In this document: one piece after another, positions 17,677-27,433 of the stretch
Position numbering within the stretch: position 1 is the stretch's first letter
Layout: the number at the start of each line of letters is the position of its first letter
NCBI GenBank assembly: GCA_963841045.1
Contig: CAWJBD010000006.1
Span: forward strand, 75,636 to 139,635
DNA length: 64,000 nucleotides
Origin: Aalborgiella sp963841045
Lineage (GTDB): Bacteria > Pseudomonadota > Gammaproteobacteria > Burkholderiales > Burkholderiaceae_C
Direction of reading: 5' to 3'
The notes under the pieces: generated by a model
Database searches by the model: none
What the model saw: the letters and a program-made list of their open reading frames with translations, nothing else
What the model was told of the DNA's origin: nothing
Made by a program: the position numbers and the translations under genes

Positions 17677-18540
17677 ATGGATTTCGTTACTTTTCTCATT
17701 CAGCTGCTGAACAGCGTGCAGTATGGACTGCTGCTGTTCATGCTGGCTGCAGGCTTGACTTTGATATTTGGCATCATGGGCGTGGTGAATTTGGCGCATG
17801 GAAGCTTCTACATGGTGGGCGCGTATTTGGCCTACTCGCTGAGTCTCTATTTTTCAAGTCTGACGCTGGGAATTTTGGCCGGTCTGGTGTTGTCGGTCAT
17901 ATTGGGATTTGCCTTGGAATGGCTGTTATTTCGTCACTTTTACCACCGCGATCATTTGGATCAAGTGCTGTTAACCTTCGGCTTGATTTACATCTTTGAA
18001 GAATTGCGCTCCATTTTCTGGGGCGATGATGTGCATGGCGTGACCATTCCACAGCAACTCAATGCATCGATTCCGCTTACAGAAAACCTCTCCTACCCCG
18101 TGTACCGTTTGTTCATGTCCGCGGTGTGCATCGTATTGGCTTATTTTTTATATTGGTTGATTGCCAAAACGCGTTTAGGTATGAAAATTCGTGCAGGAGC
18201 CTTCAACCGTGACATGACTGAAGCTTTGGGCATCAACATCAAGTTGATACATGCCGTTGTTTTTGCCCTGGGTGTTGGTTTGGCTGCCGTGGCTGGCATG
18301 ATTTCAGCCCCCGTTTCCAGCGTCTACCCCAACATGGGCTCCCAAGTGCTCATCATGTGTTTTGTGGTGGTGGTCATTGGTGGAATTGGGTCTGTGCGCG
18401 GCGCTTTCATCTCTGCCCTGCTCGTCGGTTTGGTTGACACATTTGGCAAAGTGTTGTTGCCATCGATGTCGGGCATGTTGGTTTACATGTTGATGGCCGC
18501 TGTCCTGCTATGGAAGCCAGAAGGTTTGTTCAAATACTGA
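17677..18540 (+). CDS. livH: LIV-type ABC transporter permease (LivH-like)
   Basis: 287 residues from the ATG at 17677; no strong ribosome-binding site is seen. About eight hydrophobic segments, with the family motifs GLTLIFGIMGVVNLAHGSFYMVGAY (split near residue 30) and a C-terminal GIGSVRGAFISALLVGLVDT loop that contacts the ATPases. Inner membrane. It follows livK after 68 bp and precedes livM. Confidence 0.92.
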   Translation: MDFVTFLIQLLNSVQYGLLLFMLAAGLTLIFGIMGVVNLAHGSFYMVGAYLAYSLSLYFSSLTLGILAGLVLSVILGFALEWLLFRHFYHRDHLDQVLLTFGLIYIFEELRSIFWGDDVHGVTIPQQLNASIPLTENLSYPVYRLFMSAVCIVLAYFLYWLIAKTRLGMKIRAGAFNRDMTEALGINIKLIHAVVFALGVGLAAVAGMISAPVSSVYPNMGSQVLIMCFVVVVIGGIGSVRGAFISALLVGLVDTFGKVLLPSMSGMLVYMLMAAVLLWKPEGLFKY

Positions 18541-18611
18541 GCATTCGTGTCATTTAAAACGCCAAACTTACCAATCACAACACAGCCTACCGTCACATTA
18601 ACTGCATATTC

Positions 18612-19655
18612 ATGAGTGCTCCAAAATCAAACCTCGAAATATTGCCACGCAGTGTGCAAGTCGGATTGGTTTTTGGTCTGATTGCTTTACTGGCTTTCCC
18701 GTTTGTAGGCAGCCAGTTTTACATGGACATGGTCACGCGCATGATGATCATGGCAATATTTGCCATGAGCTTGGATTTGCTGCAAGGTGTGACGGGTTTG
18801 GTGTCTTTGGGACATGCGGCCTATTTCGGCTTGGCGGGTTATGCATTGGCATTTTTGACACCACAAAACGATGCGGTGAGTTTGTGGTGGACCTTGCCTG
18901 TATCGGTATTGGCTTCGGCTTTGGCGGCTTTCATCATTGGCATTTTTGTGGTGCGCACGCACGGCATTTACTTCATCATGGTGACGATGGCGTTTGCCCA
19001 AATGGTTTTCTTTTTGTTTTTTGATAACAAAGCATTGGGCGGATCTGATGGTTTGTACATCAACTTCAAACCCAGCACCGCCATAGCAGGAATGACTTTA
19101 TTTGATTTGGATAACAAAACCACGTTTTATTATTTCACGCTGGCATTTGTCATTGCTGTTTACTTATTTTTGCGCCGTTTATTGTGGAGCCCTTTTGGCA
19201 GAGCTTTAGCAGGCATCCGCGTTAACGAACACCGCATGCGTGCGGTTGGTTTCGCAACCTTCAGCTACAAACTCACTGCCTTCACCTTGGCAGGTGGCTT
19301 GGCTGGTTTAGCTGGTTATTTGTGGGGAGCGCAAAGCGGCTATATCAACCCCGAGCTCATGGGCTTTCACATGAGCGCACATGCCATCATGATGATCATT
19401 TTGGGCGGCATGGGCAATTTTGCGGGTGCGGTGGTTGGTGCTTTTACATTTGAATATGTGCTGCACGCTTTCAAAGACTTGCCCACTATCGAACTGGCAG
19501 GTCGAAGCATCCACCTTGGCAAACATTGGCAATTGTGGATGGGTAGTTTCATTGTGCTGGTGGTGTTGTTTGCACCCCGTGGTTTATTGGGATTATTCAG
19601 CTTGAAATCGCGTCGCAACAATGCTGCAATCAGCACGAAAGCATCCAATGACTGA
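18612..19655 (+). CDS. livM: LIV-type ABC transporter permease (LivM-like)
   Basis: 347 residues, about nine to ten membrane segments. Family signatures: AMSLDLLQGVTGLVSLGHAAYF near residue 52, VRTHGIYFIMVTMAFAQMVF and the coupling region GGMGNFAGAVVGAFTFEYV. Pairs with the preceding LivH-like protein as heterodimeric channel. The stop overlaps the ATG of the next ATPase gene by 8 bp. Confidence 0.93.
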   Translation: MSAPKSNLEILPRSVQVGLVFGLIALLAFPFVGSQFYMDMVTRMMIMAIFAMSLDLLQGVTGLVSLGHAAYFGLAGYALAFLTPQNDAVSLWWTLPVSVLASALAAFIIGIFVVRTHGIYFIMVTMAFAQMVFFLFFDNKALGGSDGLYINFKPSTAIAGMTLFDLDNKTTFYYFTLAFVIAVYLFLRRLLWSPFGRALAGIRVNEHRMRAVGFATFSYKLTAFTLAGGLAGLAGYLWGAQSGYINPELMGFHMSAHAIMMIILGGMGNFAGAVVGAFTFEYVLHAFKDLPTIELAGRSIHLGKHWQLWMGSFIVLVVLFAPRGLLGLFSLKSRRNNAAISTKASND

Positions 19656-20440
19656 GTTACTTTTGAGTGCGAAAGAACTGGTGAAACGCTTTGGTGGTTT
19701 GGCTGCTGTAAACCAAGTCTCCATCGATTTGTACCGTGGCCAAATTCATGCTGTGATCGGTCCCAATGGTGCTGGCAAATCGACCCTAACCAATTTATTG
19801 TCTGGTGACTTACCTTTAACTTCAGGGCAAATTACCTTAAACGGCAAAGACATTTCAAAAGCCAATCCTGAGCAGATTTCAAAAATGGGCTTAGGACGCA
19901 GCTACCAAAAAACCAATGTCTTTTTGCCTTTCACGGTTTGGGACAATGTACGTTTGGCAGCACAATCACGTGAATCACATAGTGCATGGAATCCTGTTCA
20001 TTGGTTTCAAAATACGCGCGATAGCACACGCAAAACCGCAAGCAATGAAGCTGCCAAGGCCGCCATCGCGCTGTGCAAACTTGAAAACCAAACCCATACC
20101 AGTTGCCAGCAATATGAGCCATGGTGAACAGCGACAGCTCGAAATCGCCATGACGTTGGCTACTCAGCCGCAAGTGCTTTTGCTGGATGAACCACTGGCC
20201 GGCATGGGCGTAGCCGAAGCCGAGCGCATGATTGAGCTGTTACACGAACTGAAAAAAGACCATGCCATTCTTTTGGTGGAGCATGACATGGATGCGGTGT
20301 TCGCACTGGCCGACCGTTTGACGGTGATGGTCAATGGCCAAGTCATTGCCAGCGACACACCGGTCAACATACGCTCTGATGCCGCAGTGCAAGCTGCTTA
20401 TTTGGGTGAAGACGTGACGGAAGGAGCCGACCATGTCTAA
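19648..20440 (+). CDS. livG: LIV-type ABC transporter ATPase (LivG-like, one frameshift)
   Basis: About 264 residues after joining two frames. Walker A GPNGAGKSTLTNLLSG is at residue 40. The first frame runs to about 20098 and then ends in a false stop at 20127; a missing base restores PVASNMSHGEQRQLEIAM, which contains the ABC signature (SHGEQRQLE), then LLLDEPLAGMG (Walker B) and LLVEHDMDAVF. Start ATG at 19648 overlaps livM; the end overlaps livF by 8 bp, so the unit is translationally coupled. Both halves are conserved, so a one-base sequence error is likely. Confidence 0.9.
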
Positions 20441-21197
20441 CAAGCAAATCGCAAGTCAGAACATGGATACCTTGATTGAGGTTGAAGGTCTCAACACGTA
20501 TTACGGTGCCAGCCATATTTTGCGCGGCGTTGACTTCCGTGTACAACGCGGCGAAACCATCGGCTTGATGGGTCGCAACGGCATGGGCAAAAGTACATTG
20601 CTGAAAAGCATCATGGGCTTGGTTAAACCCAGTAGCGGTCATGTCCACATCATGGGACACGACATGACCGGCTCTGCGCCCTACAAAATTGCCCAAATGG
20701 GGATTGCCTATGTGCCTGAAGGACGCGGCATTTTTGGCAGCTTGAGCGTGACTGAAAACCTCATCATGTCCGCACGCGCTGGGACAACACCAGCCGCTAA
20801 AGCACGTGCGATATTGGGGCAAGATTGGCACTACGACAAAGTCTTAGAAACCTTCCCACGATTGAAAGAACGCCTCAAACACGGTGGGCAACAATTGTCG
20901 GGCGGTGAACAACAAATGTTGACCATCGGACGCGCATTGATGACCAACCCCGATGTGTTGATTCTGGACGAAGCCACCGAAGGCTTGGCACCCTTGATTG
21001 CACGCGAAATTTGGCACATTTGTGATGTCATTCGCCAAAGTGGCATCAGCAGCATCATCGTCGATAAAAATTGGAAACATGTGACTCAAATCACCGACAG
21101 AAACGTGATTTTGGTCAAAGGTCAAATTGTGTTTACCGGCAGTTCAGCTGAACTGTTGGCGCAACCCGAATTACTCACACAACATTTGGGCGTGTAA
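20433..21197 (+). CDS. livF: LIV-type ABC transporter ATPase (LivF-like)
   Basis: 254 residues, intact. Walker A GRNGMGKSTLLKSIMG, signature LSGGEQQMLTIGRAL, Walker B VLILDEATEGLAPL and the switch region IIVDKNWKHV, where the usual VEQN histidine-loop motif reads DKNW. It completes the five-gene importer that starts at 16415 and is the last gene before hpnC. Confidence 0.92.
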   Translation: MSNKQIASQNMDTLIEVEGLNTYYGASHILRGVDFRVQRGETIGLMGRNGMGKSTLLKSIMGLVKPSSGHVHIMGHDMTGSAPYKIAQMGIAYVPEGRGIFGSLSVTENLIMSARAGTTPAAKARAILGQDWHYDKVLETFPRLKERLKHGGQQLSGGEQQMLTIGRALMTNPDVLILDEATEGLAPLIAREIWHICDVIRQSGISSIIVDKNWKHVTQITDRNVILVKGQIVFTGSSAELLAQPELLTQHLGV

Positions 21198-21244
21198 CTG
21201 AGTGGGCTTTTAATTGCCAATACGCCACGCATACAATTGTGGCA

Positions 21245-22129
21245 ATGTCTTCTGCCCATTTACCAACTCCTGACCCCTCGTCAGAAAACCGCATCCAGCA
21301 CTACGAAAATTTTCCGGTGGCTTCATGGTTGTGCCCGCCTCACTTGCGACCGGCTATCGTCGCCATTTACAACTTTGCGCGCACTGCAGACGACATTGCC
21401 GATGAAGGCAGTGCCACTGCACAAGAACGATTAGATGATTTAGCAGCTTACCGCGCTGATTTGTATGCAGCACAACATGCCAATACAGACGAAAAGACCT
21501 TTTCTAACCGATGGAAATCAGTCTTTGTACCACTGCAATCTGCCATAGCCACATTCAATCTACCAGCATCTTTATTGAACGACTTGCTCAGCGCATTTGA
21601 ACAAGACATACACAAAACGCGAGACCATGAAGGCTACGCCAACGAAGCCGAATTGCTGGACTACTGCTCTCGTTCCGCCAACCCTGTTGGGCGCTTGCTG
21701 TTGCATTTGTATGGTATTCAAGATGCAGATGCGTTGCGCATGAGCGACCACATCTGTACCGCATTGCAGCTCATCAACTTTTGGCAAGACTTGAGCCAAG
21801 ACATACCGCGCGGCAGGTTTTATTTACCTCTTGAATCCTGTGCGAATTTGGAGTGCGCAAAAGCAGATTTACTCAATTTGAAGCAAACCCCAAATGCTAC
21901 TGATTTAATAGCATCTCAGGCAATGAATACGCTGGCTACAATGCAAAAAGGCATGCAATTGGTACACATACTACCTGGACGTGCGGGCTGGGAACTGCGC
22001 TTTGTCATTCAAGGCGGGTTACGCATCTTGGACAAAATCAAAGACTTGAATTATGCAATGTTAGAAAATCGGCCGAAATTGAACAAGTTTGACTATGTAG
22101 TTATTGCTTGGAGAACGCTGTGGATGTAA
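21245..22129 (+). CDS. hpnC: HpnC, hydroxysqualene synthase-type squalene/phytoene synthase
   Basis: 294 residues from the ATG at 21245. Prenyltransferase-type helical fold with the first aspartate-rich motif ARTADDIADEG near residue 45 and the second at NFWQDLSQDIPRGRFYLP near 185. HpnC converts presqualene diphosphate to hydroxysqualene, between HpnD and HpnE in the bacterial squalene route. After the second motif a translated copy of the palindromic repeat (21893-21940; NATDLIASQAMNTLAT) lengthens a loop. The stop overlaps the next gene. Confidence 0.92.
   Translation: MSSAHLPTPDPSSENRIQHYENFPVASWLCPPHLRPAIVAIYNFARTADDIADEGSATAQERLDDLAAYRADLYAAQHANTDEKTFSNRWKSVFVPLQSAIATFNLPASLLNDLLSAFEQDIHKTRDHEGYANEAELLDYCSRSANPVGRLLLHLYGIQDADALRMSDHICTALQLINFWQDLSQDIPRGRFYLPLESCANLECAKADLLNLKQTPNATDLIASQAMNTLATMQKGMQLVHILPGRAGWELRFVIQGGLRILDKIKDLNYAMLENRPKLNKFDYVVIAWRTLWM
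21893..21940 (-). repeat. palindromic repeat copy 3, inside hpnC
   Basis: AATGCTACTGATTTAATAGC followed by the arm CAGGCAATGAATACGCTGGC and TACA. Somewhat diverged from the intergenic consensus, and read in the same phase as the copies in the acyl-CoA dehydrogenase, lolA and macA genes. Confidence 0.8.
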
Positions 22130-22671
22130 ATCGCTTAAAAACAGCAGCGATTACCGTCATTGAATACCTACTCGGGTTCATGGCATTGGCCATATTTGTC
22201 GCCTACGCTTACGCCCAAGGGACTCCCAATGTGGCGCGCTGGGAACAAGCGTTCAAACTCGGTGCTGTCTTGGCGGCGCTGGAGATTGCAGTTTTGTACG
22301 CACGCAAAACACCCATGAACCGATTAATCCTGGGTGGCAATATTTGGCTACTGGCAGGTGGCTTGGCGTTTGTTTTTGGACAGGAAAAATTCTTGCGGAT
22401 GTACGAAAGAATGGGTGAAGCCAGCGTCTTTGCGGCAATCTTGTGCGTCGGCATCATCGCTACTTTGTTTTCAAAAAATGGTTTTGTAGGTGTTCAAGCT
22501 CCACGAAATAAAGTTCTGACCTATTCAGCCTATCTTTTGATCGCGACCGCGATGTCTTTTGGTACAGCCATCGTGTTCAAAGGCAACGTCAAAATTGCAG
22601 GCGTTTTACCACTCACAGCACTGGCATTTTTCCATCGGTATTTGCGGCACAAATTAAGGAATTTTGCATAA
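22120..22671 (+). CDS. hypothetical membrane protein within the hpn cluster
   Basis: 183 residues from the GTG at 22120, which has GGAG about 6 bp upstream and overlaps the hpnC stop. Five to six hydrophobic segments are visible (around residues 8-30, 42-62, 72-92, 105-122, 134-154 and 160-176). I do not recognise a family. The overlap with hpnC suggests co-translation and a link to lipid or hopanoid metabolism, but that is only a context argument. Confidence 0.75.
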   Translation: MDVNRLKTAAITVIEYLLGFMALAIFVAYAYAQGTPNVARWEQAFKLGAVLAALEIAVLYARKTPMNRLILGGNIWLLAGGLAFVFGQEKFLRMYERMGEASVFAAILCVGIIATLFSKNGFVGVQAPRNKVLTYSAYLLIATAMSFGTAIVFKGNVKIAGVLPLTALAFFHRYLRHKLRNFA

Positions 22672-22686
22672 ATATTGATAAATTTA

Positions 22687-22736
22687 GCCTGTATCCGGCG
22701 TATTGATTGCCTACATTGCTATTTTATTTATAGCAA
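22687..22736 (+). repeat. palindromic repeat copy 4 (intergenic, hpn cluster)
   Basis: TATCCGGCGTATTGATTGCC followed by TTGCTAT-TTTATTT-ATAGCAA. Between the membrane protein gene and hpnD; the 121-bp gap holds nothing else recognisable. Confidence 0.9.
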
Positions 22737-22792
22737 TTTACTGGCCTTTCCCGAATGAATAAGAACCGTCTTTCAATGTAACAATAGCATCC

Positions 22793-23655
22793 ATGACACC
22801 TGAGCAATACGTTCAAGACAAAGCAGCTGCGTCTGGTAGCAGTTTTTATTATGCTTTCTTGTTTTTACCGAAAGAACGGCGTGCGGCGATTACTGCGTTT
22901 TATGCGTTTTGCCGAGAGGTGGATGATGTGGTGGACGATGCGGTGGACATGGGTATCGCAGCCAAAAAGCTTGCTTGGTGGCAAGCTGAAGTTCAGCAGA
23001 CTTTTCAAGATAAACCCACACACCCAGTGATGCAAGCGCTCTTGCCCCATTGCAAAAGTTACGACATTGAAGAACAACATTTGCAGGCTGTCATTGAGGG
23101 TTGCCAGATGGATTTGCAACAAACGCGCTATTTGGACTACCCCGCTTTGCAGCATTACTGCCATTTGGTAGCTGGCGTGGTGGGAGAGGTCGCAGCCAAA
23201 ATATTTGGGCAATCTGATTCACAAACCACCGCCTATGCACACAAATTGGGGCAAGCGTTTCAACTGACCAACATCATTCGCGATGTGGGCGAAGATGCGC
23301 GCCGTGGACGCATCTATTTGCCAATGAGTGATTTGCAGCAATTCAATGTCAAAGCGCATGAATTAATCAATTACAAGCTGGCAGACAAAATCATCGGATT
23401 TTGATGACCGCTTTCAAGCATTGATGGCGTTTCAATCCCAACGAGCGCATGCACTTTACGATGAAGCCATGCAGTTGTTGCCTACAGCAGATGTTCGCAG
23501 CCAAAAGCCTGGCTTGATGATGGCGAGCATTTATCGCACGCCTGTTGCGCGAGATTGAGAAAGACAAGTTTCCAGTAATGCATGAACGTGTGCGTTTAAC
23601 ACCGTTGCGAAAACTTTGGTTGGCTTGGAAAGTGCAGGCACTTGGAAAAATCTAA
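22793..23655 (+). CDS. hpnD: HpnD, presqualene diphosphate synthase (two frameshifts)
   Basis: About 287 residues when joined. The first frame (to about 23400) has the aspartate-rich motif FCREVDDVVDDAVD near residue 42 and NIIRDVGEDARRGRIYLP near 163. An extra T near 23400 (TTTT) makes a premature stop; DDRFQALMAFQSQRAHALYDEAM continues (residues split by the reader at 20). A second extra C near 23541 again shifts the frame before LLREIEKDKFPVMHERV and the end LRKLWLAWK. HpnD condenses two farnesyl diphosphates to presqualene diphosphate. Both shifts are single bases in short homopolymers, so sequence error is likely. The end overlaps hpnE. Confidence 0.88.
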
Positions 23656-25030
23656 TAGAAAAATTGCCATCATTGGTGGCGGTTGGGCTGGTATGGCGGC
23701 CGCTGTGTATGCCACGCAGGCTGGTCACCAAGCTACGGTTTTTGAAGCAACGCAAGCCTTGGGTGGGCGCGCCCGTGTTGTGAATGGTGAATTGCCGAAT
23801 GGGAAAACTGTTCCACTCGACAACGGTCAACACATCTTGATCGGCGCTTACAGTGAATCCCTGAAGTTGATGCAAACCGTGGGGGTGAATTTAGCTAAAG
23901 CCTTGCTGCGTTCCCCCATGTCCATGCAGTTTGCAGATGGTACGGGTTTGATATTGCCTGATTGGCGCAAGCCTTGGATGGTGGGTTTGGATGCAGCTTG
24001 GGGTATCGTCCGCGCCAAAGGCTGGACCTGGACTGACAAAATCAATTTATTGCGAGCCACATCTGCATGGCAACGCAATGGCTTTCAATGCAATGCCAGC
24101 GAAACCGTTTTGCGCTTATGCCAAAAAACAAAACCTGTTATCACTCCCCGTGTGATGGCAGAGTTAATCGAACCACTGTGCCTGTCCGCGTTGAACACGC
24201 CCATGCAGACGGCCAGTGCCAGCGTATTTTTGCGCGTGCTAAAAGATGCGCTTTTTGCGCCCAGCACACAAGTTGATGCCCATACAATTTTTGGCCCAGC
24301 CAACATGCTGCTGCCCAAACGCGATTTGTCTAACCTCTTTCCACATCCCGCTGCAGCTTGGCTAATACAACAAGGTGGCAGCATTCAACTTGGTTCACGC
24401 ATCCAATCACTGCACTATGGCCACAATGGTTGGCAGCTCGATGTCGGTGATGCAAATCAGTATTACGATGCTGTCATTCTGGCAGGTTCAGCATCAAATA
24501 TGGCATCAGTCGGCATCAATACTGCCTACAACGCTACAAATACTGTAGCAATAGAATTGCAACATCTCATGCAACGCGAGCTTCAAACATGGCAAGACAA
24601 GGCGAACGCATTGCAGTACGAAGCCATTGCAACCGTGTATGCGTATGCGCCAAATGCCAAACTGTCACAGCCGATGTTGGCACTCAAAACGGATGCCAGC
24701 AACCCCGCGCAATTTGTGTTTGACCGTGGACAACTAGGAGGCGAACCCGGCTTGCTGGCGTTTGTCATCAGCGCCAGCAGTGGTGATCGCTTAACGTTGC
24801 AAAACCAAGTCATTTCACAAGCAGCCAAACAATTGAACTTACCAAACTTGCAAGCCATTCAAACCATCGTAGAAAAACGCGCCACCTTTGCCTGCACCCC
24901 ACAATTGCAGCGTCCAGCTACTCAAATAGCGCCTGGTCTTTTGGCCTGCGGTGATTACATTGATGGCCCCTACCCTGCCACTTTAGAAGGCGCAGTGCGC
25001 AGTGCCAAATTGGCAGTTAATTTGATTTGA
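23642..25030 (+). CDS. hpnE: HpnE, squalene-associated FAD-dependent desaturase/reductase
   Basis: 462 residues from a TTG at 23642 overlapping the hpnD end. The N-terminal Rossmann motif IAIIGGGWAGMAAAVYA and GGRARVV are amine-oxidase/phytoene desaturase type; the C-terminus has LLACGDYIDGPYPATLEGAVRSA, the second FAD-binding segment. HpnE reduces hydroxysqualene to squalene. A diverged palindromic repeat (24491-24534 region onward; VGINTAYNATNTVAIE) is translated in the middle of the protein. The terminator at 25052 closes the hpn unit. Confidence 0.92.
   Translation: MEKSNRKIAIIGGGWAGMAAAVYATQAGHQATVFEATQALGGRARVVNGELPNGKTVPLDNGQHILIGAYSESLKLMQTVGVNLAKALLRSPMSMQFADGTGLILPDWRKPWMVGLDAAWGIVRAKGWTWTDKINLLRATSAWQRNGFQCNASETVLRLCQKTKPVITPRVMAELIEPLCLSALNTPMQTASASVFLRVLKDALFAPSTQVDAHTIFGPANMLLPKRDLSNLFPHPAAAWLIQQGGSIQLGSRIQSLHYGHNGWQLDVGDANQYYDAVILAGSASNMASVGINTAYNATNTVAIELQHLMQRELQTWQDKANALQYEAIATVYAYAPNAKLSQPMLALKTDASNPAQFVFDRGQLGGEPGLLAFVISASSGDRLTLQNQVISQAAKQLNLPNLQAIQTIVEKRATFACTPQLQRPATQIAPGLLACGDYIDGPYPATLEGAVRSAKLAVNLI
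24509..24553 (+). repeat. palindromic repeat copy 5, diverged, inside hpnE
   Basis: CGGCATCAATACTGCCTACA then GCTACAAATACTGTAGCAAT aligns without gaps to the intergenic copies (same length, roughly two thirds identity by eye). It is read as VGINTAYNATNTVAIE, the same phase as the rarA copy. It is probably an old insertion that has drifted. Confidence 0.65.
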
Positions 25031-25051
25031 AATCAATTTAGATAAGCACAT

Positions 25052-25088
25052 AAAAAAAAACCTCAATTTCGTGAATTGAGGGTTTTTG
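25052..25088. terminator. bidirectional terminator between hpnE and katG
   Basis: CCTCAATT-TCGTG-AATTGAGG stem flanked by a run of A on the left and T on the right, so it can serve both converging genes. Confidence 0.85.
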
Positions 25089-25109
25089 TTCGGTGCGGTA
25101 TTTCAAAAA

Positions 25110-27263
25110 CTAAAACCGATCAGCATTCATCACCTTGGTCCAAGCCGCCACAAAGTCACGCACAAACTTCTCGCGGTTATCGTCTTGGGCATACACCTCG
25201 GCGTAGGCGCGTAAGATGGAGTTTGAACCGAAAACCAAGTCAACACGCGATGCTGTCCATTTGGTTTTCCCACTGGTGCGATCCACAATGTCATAGCTGT
25301 TGCGACCAGTCGGTTTCCAGTTGTAAGCCATGTTTGTAAGATTGACGAAAAAGTCATTGCTTAATGTGCCAACGCGTTCTGTGAACACCCCATGCTGCGA
25401 GCCGCCGTGGTTGGTACCCAATACGCGCATACCGCCCACCAACGCCGTCATCTCGTGGGCTGTTAAACCCATCAGTTGAGCGCGATCAAGCAACAACTCT
25501 TCTGGGCTCACGGTGTAGTTCTTTTTCACCCAGTTGCGGAAACCGTCATGTATAGGTTCTAGTACTGCAAACGATTCAGCATCGGTTTGTGCATCAGTTG
25601 CGTCACCACGGCCTGGCGTGAACGGTACAGGAACATTGAAGCCCGCCGCTTTGATGGCTTGCTCCACGCCCATGTTGCCAGCCAACACAATCACATCGGC
25701 CCTACTTGCGCCACTGTCTTTGGCGATGCTTTCAAGCACGGATAAAACTTTGGCTAAACGTGCTGGCTCGTTGCCTTCCCAGTCTTTTTGCGGTGCCAGT
25801 CGAATGCGGGCACCATTAGCGCCACCGCGTTTATCAGATTGTCTGAATGTGCGTGCACTGTCCCACGCGGTGCTGACCATGTCGCTGACACTCAAACCAC
25901 TGGCTGAAATTTTGGCTTTAACGGCTGCCACATCGAAATGGGTGTTGCCAGCAGGAACTGGGTCTTGCCAGATCAAATCTTCTTTTGGCACTTCAGGGCC
26001 AATGTAACGTGCTTTCGGTCCTAAATCGCGGTGCGTCAATTTGAACCATGCACGGGCAAAAGCTTGGCTAAATTCATCCGGATTTTTGTAAAAGCGTTCA
26101 GATATTTTGCGGTAAGCGGGGTCCATCTTCATCGCCATATCGGCATCGGTCATGATGGGATTGCAGCGAATGGTTGGGTCTTCTACATCAACAGGTTTAT
26201 CTTCTTCTTTGATGTTGATGGGTTCCCATTGCCATGCACCTGCAGGACTCTTTTTGAGCTCCCAGTCATAGGTGAACAACAGATAGAAATAGCCGTTGTC
26301 CCATTTGGTTGGATGGGTTGTCCATGCGCCTTCAATGCCGCTGGACATGGTGTTCCGTCCAACACTGCGACTGGTATGGTTCATCCAGCCCAAGCCTTGC
26401 TCTACCACTTCTGCCCCCTCGGGACTGGGTCCTAAGTTTTGTGCTTTTCCATTGCCGTGCGATTTACCCACGGTATGCCCACCCGCCGTCAATGCCACCG
26501 TTTCTTCATCGTTCATGGCCATACGCGCAAAGGTCAATCGCACGTCTTGTGCTGTACGCAATGGGTCAGGCTGACCGTTGACACCTTCAGGGTTCACATA
26601 AATCAAACCCATTTGAACAGCGGCCAAAGGATTGTCCAGCTCCTCACGGCTTTCACCTTCATAGCGATTCGGGGCTAACCAGTCTTTCTCAGACCCCCAG
26701 TTGATATCTTGCTCAGGATGCCATATGTCTTCACGGCCAAAAGCAAAGCCGTAGGTTTTGAGTCCCATCGATTCATAAGCAACAGTCCCAGCCAAAACAA
26801 TCAAATCAGCCCAGCTGATTTTGTTGCCGTATTTCTTTTTGATCGGCCATAACAAACGACGCGCCTTGTCCAAATTGACGTTATCAGGCCAAGAGTTCAG
26901 CGGTGCGAAACGTTGATTGCCCGTACCTGCACCACCGCGTCCGTCAGCAATACGGTACGAGCCTGCGGAATGCCAAGCCATGCGTATCATCAGACCGCCA
27001 TAGTGCCCCCAATCGGCTGGCCACCAGTCTTGGCTGTTTGTCATCAGCGCAACCAAGTCTTTTTTAAGTGCTGCAACATCCAGTGTTTTGACAGCTTCGC
27101 GATAATCGAAACCTGCGTCCATGGGGTTGGTTTTGCTATCGTGCTGATGCAAAATATCAAGGTTGAGCGCATTGGGCCACCATGCCATGTTTGATTTGCC
27201 TGTGCTGGTGTTGCCACCGTGCATCACAGGACATTGACCCGATGTTGTTTGTTTGTTTTCCAT
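25110..27263 (-). CDS. katG: catalase-peroxidase KatG
   Basis: 717 residues from the ATG at 27263, preceded by GGGAGA; the longer frame to 27320 is not supported. Distal haem site MIRMAWHSAGSYR with the Trp of the Met-Tyr-Trp adduct near residue 90, TAGGHTVGKSHG with the proximal histidine, and the duplicated C-terminal peroxidase domain (VLAGNMGVEQAIKAAG). It removes hydrogen peroxide in the cytoplasm. Divergent from oxyR, the usual arrangement for OxyR control. Confidence 0.97.
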   Translation of the reverse strand: MENKQTTSGQCPVMHGGNTSTGKSNMAWWPNALNLDILHQHDSKTNPMDAGFDYREAVKTLDVAALKKDLVALMTNSQDWWPADWGHYGGLMIRMAWHSAGSYRIADGRGGAGTGNQRFAPLNSWPDNVNLDKARRLLWPIKKKYGNKISWADLIVLAGTVAYESMGLKTYGFAFGREDIWHPEQDINWGSEKDWLAPNRYEGESREELDNPLAAVQMGLIYVNPEGVNGQPDPLRTAQDVRLTFARMAMNDEETVALTAGGHTVGKSHGNGKAQNLGPSPEGAEVVEQGLGWMNHTSRSVGRNTMSSGIEGAWTTHPTKWDNGYFYLLFTYDWELKKSPAGAWQWEPINIKEEDKPVDVEDPTIRCNPIMTDADMAMKMDPAYRKISERFYKNPDEFSQAFARAWFKLTHRDLGPKARYIGPEVPKEDLIWQDPVPAGNTHFDVAAVKAKISASGLSVSDMVSTAWDSARTFRQSDKRGGANGARIRLAPQKDWEGNEPARLAKVLSVLESIAKDSGASRADVIVLAGNMGVEQAIKAAGFNVPVPFTPGRGDATDAQTDAESFAVLEPIHDGFRNWVKKNYTVSPEELLLDRAQLMGLTAHEMTALVGGMRVLGTNHGGSQHGVFTERVGTLSNDFFVNLTNMAYNWKPTGRNSYDIVDRTSGKTKWTASRVDLVFGSNSILRAYAEVYAQDDNREKFVRDFVAAWTKVMNADRF

Positions 27264-27433
27264 TGCTTTCTCCCTTTTTCTCAATTGAGTTTGGTTGATA
27301 AAATTTATCCAGACAACCATTCACATGGCTGCATGGTCTGAATGGTAAAAACAACGCATTGATTTGTATAATTGTATTTACATATAATTTTGATTAAAAT
27401 TATTTATCACAACCATTCTATGCTTTTTTGAAT

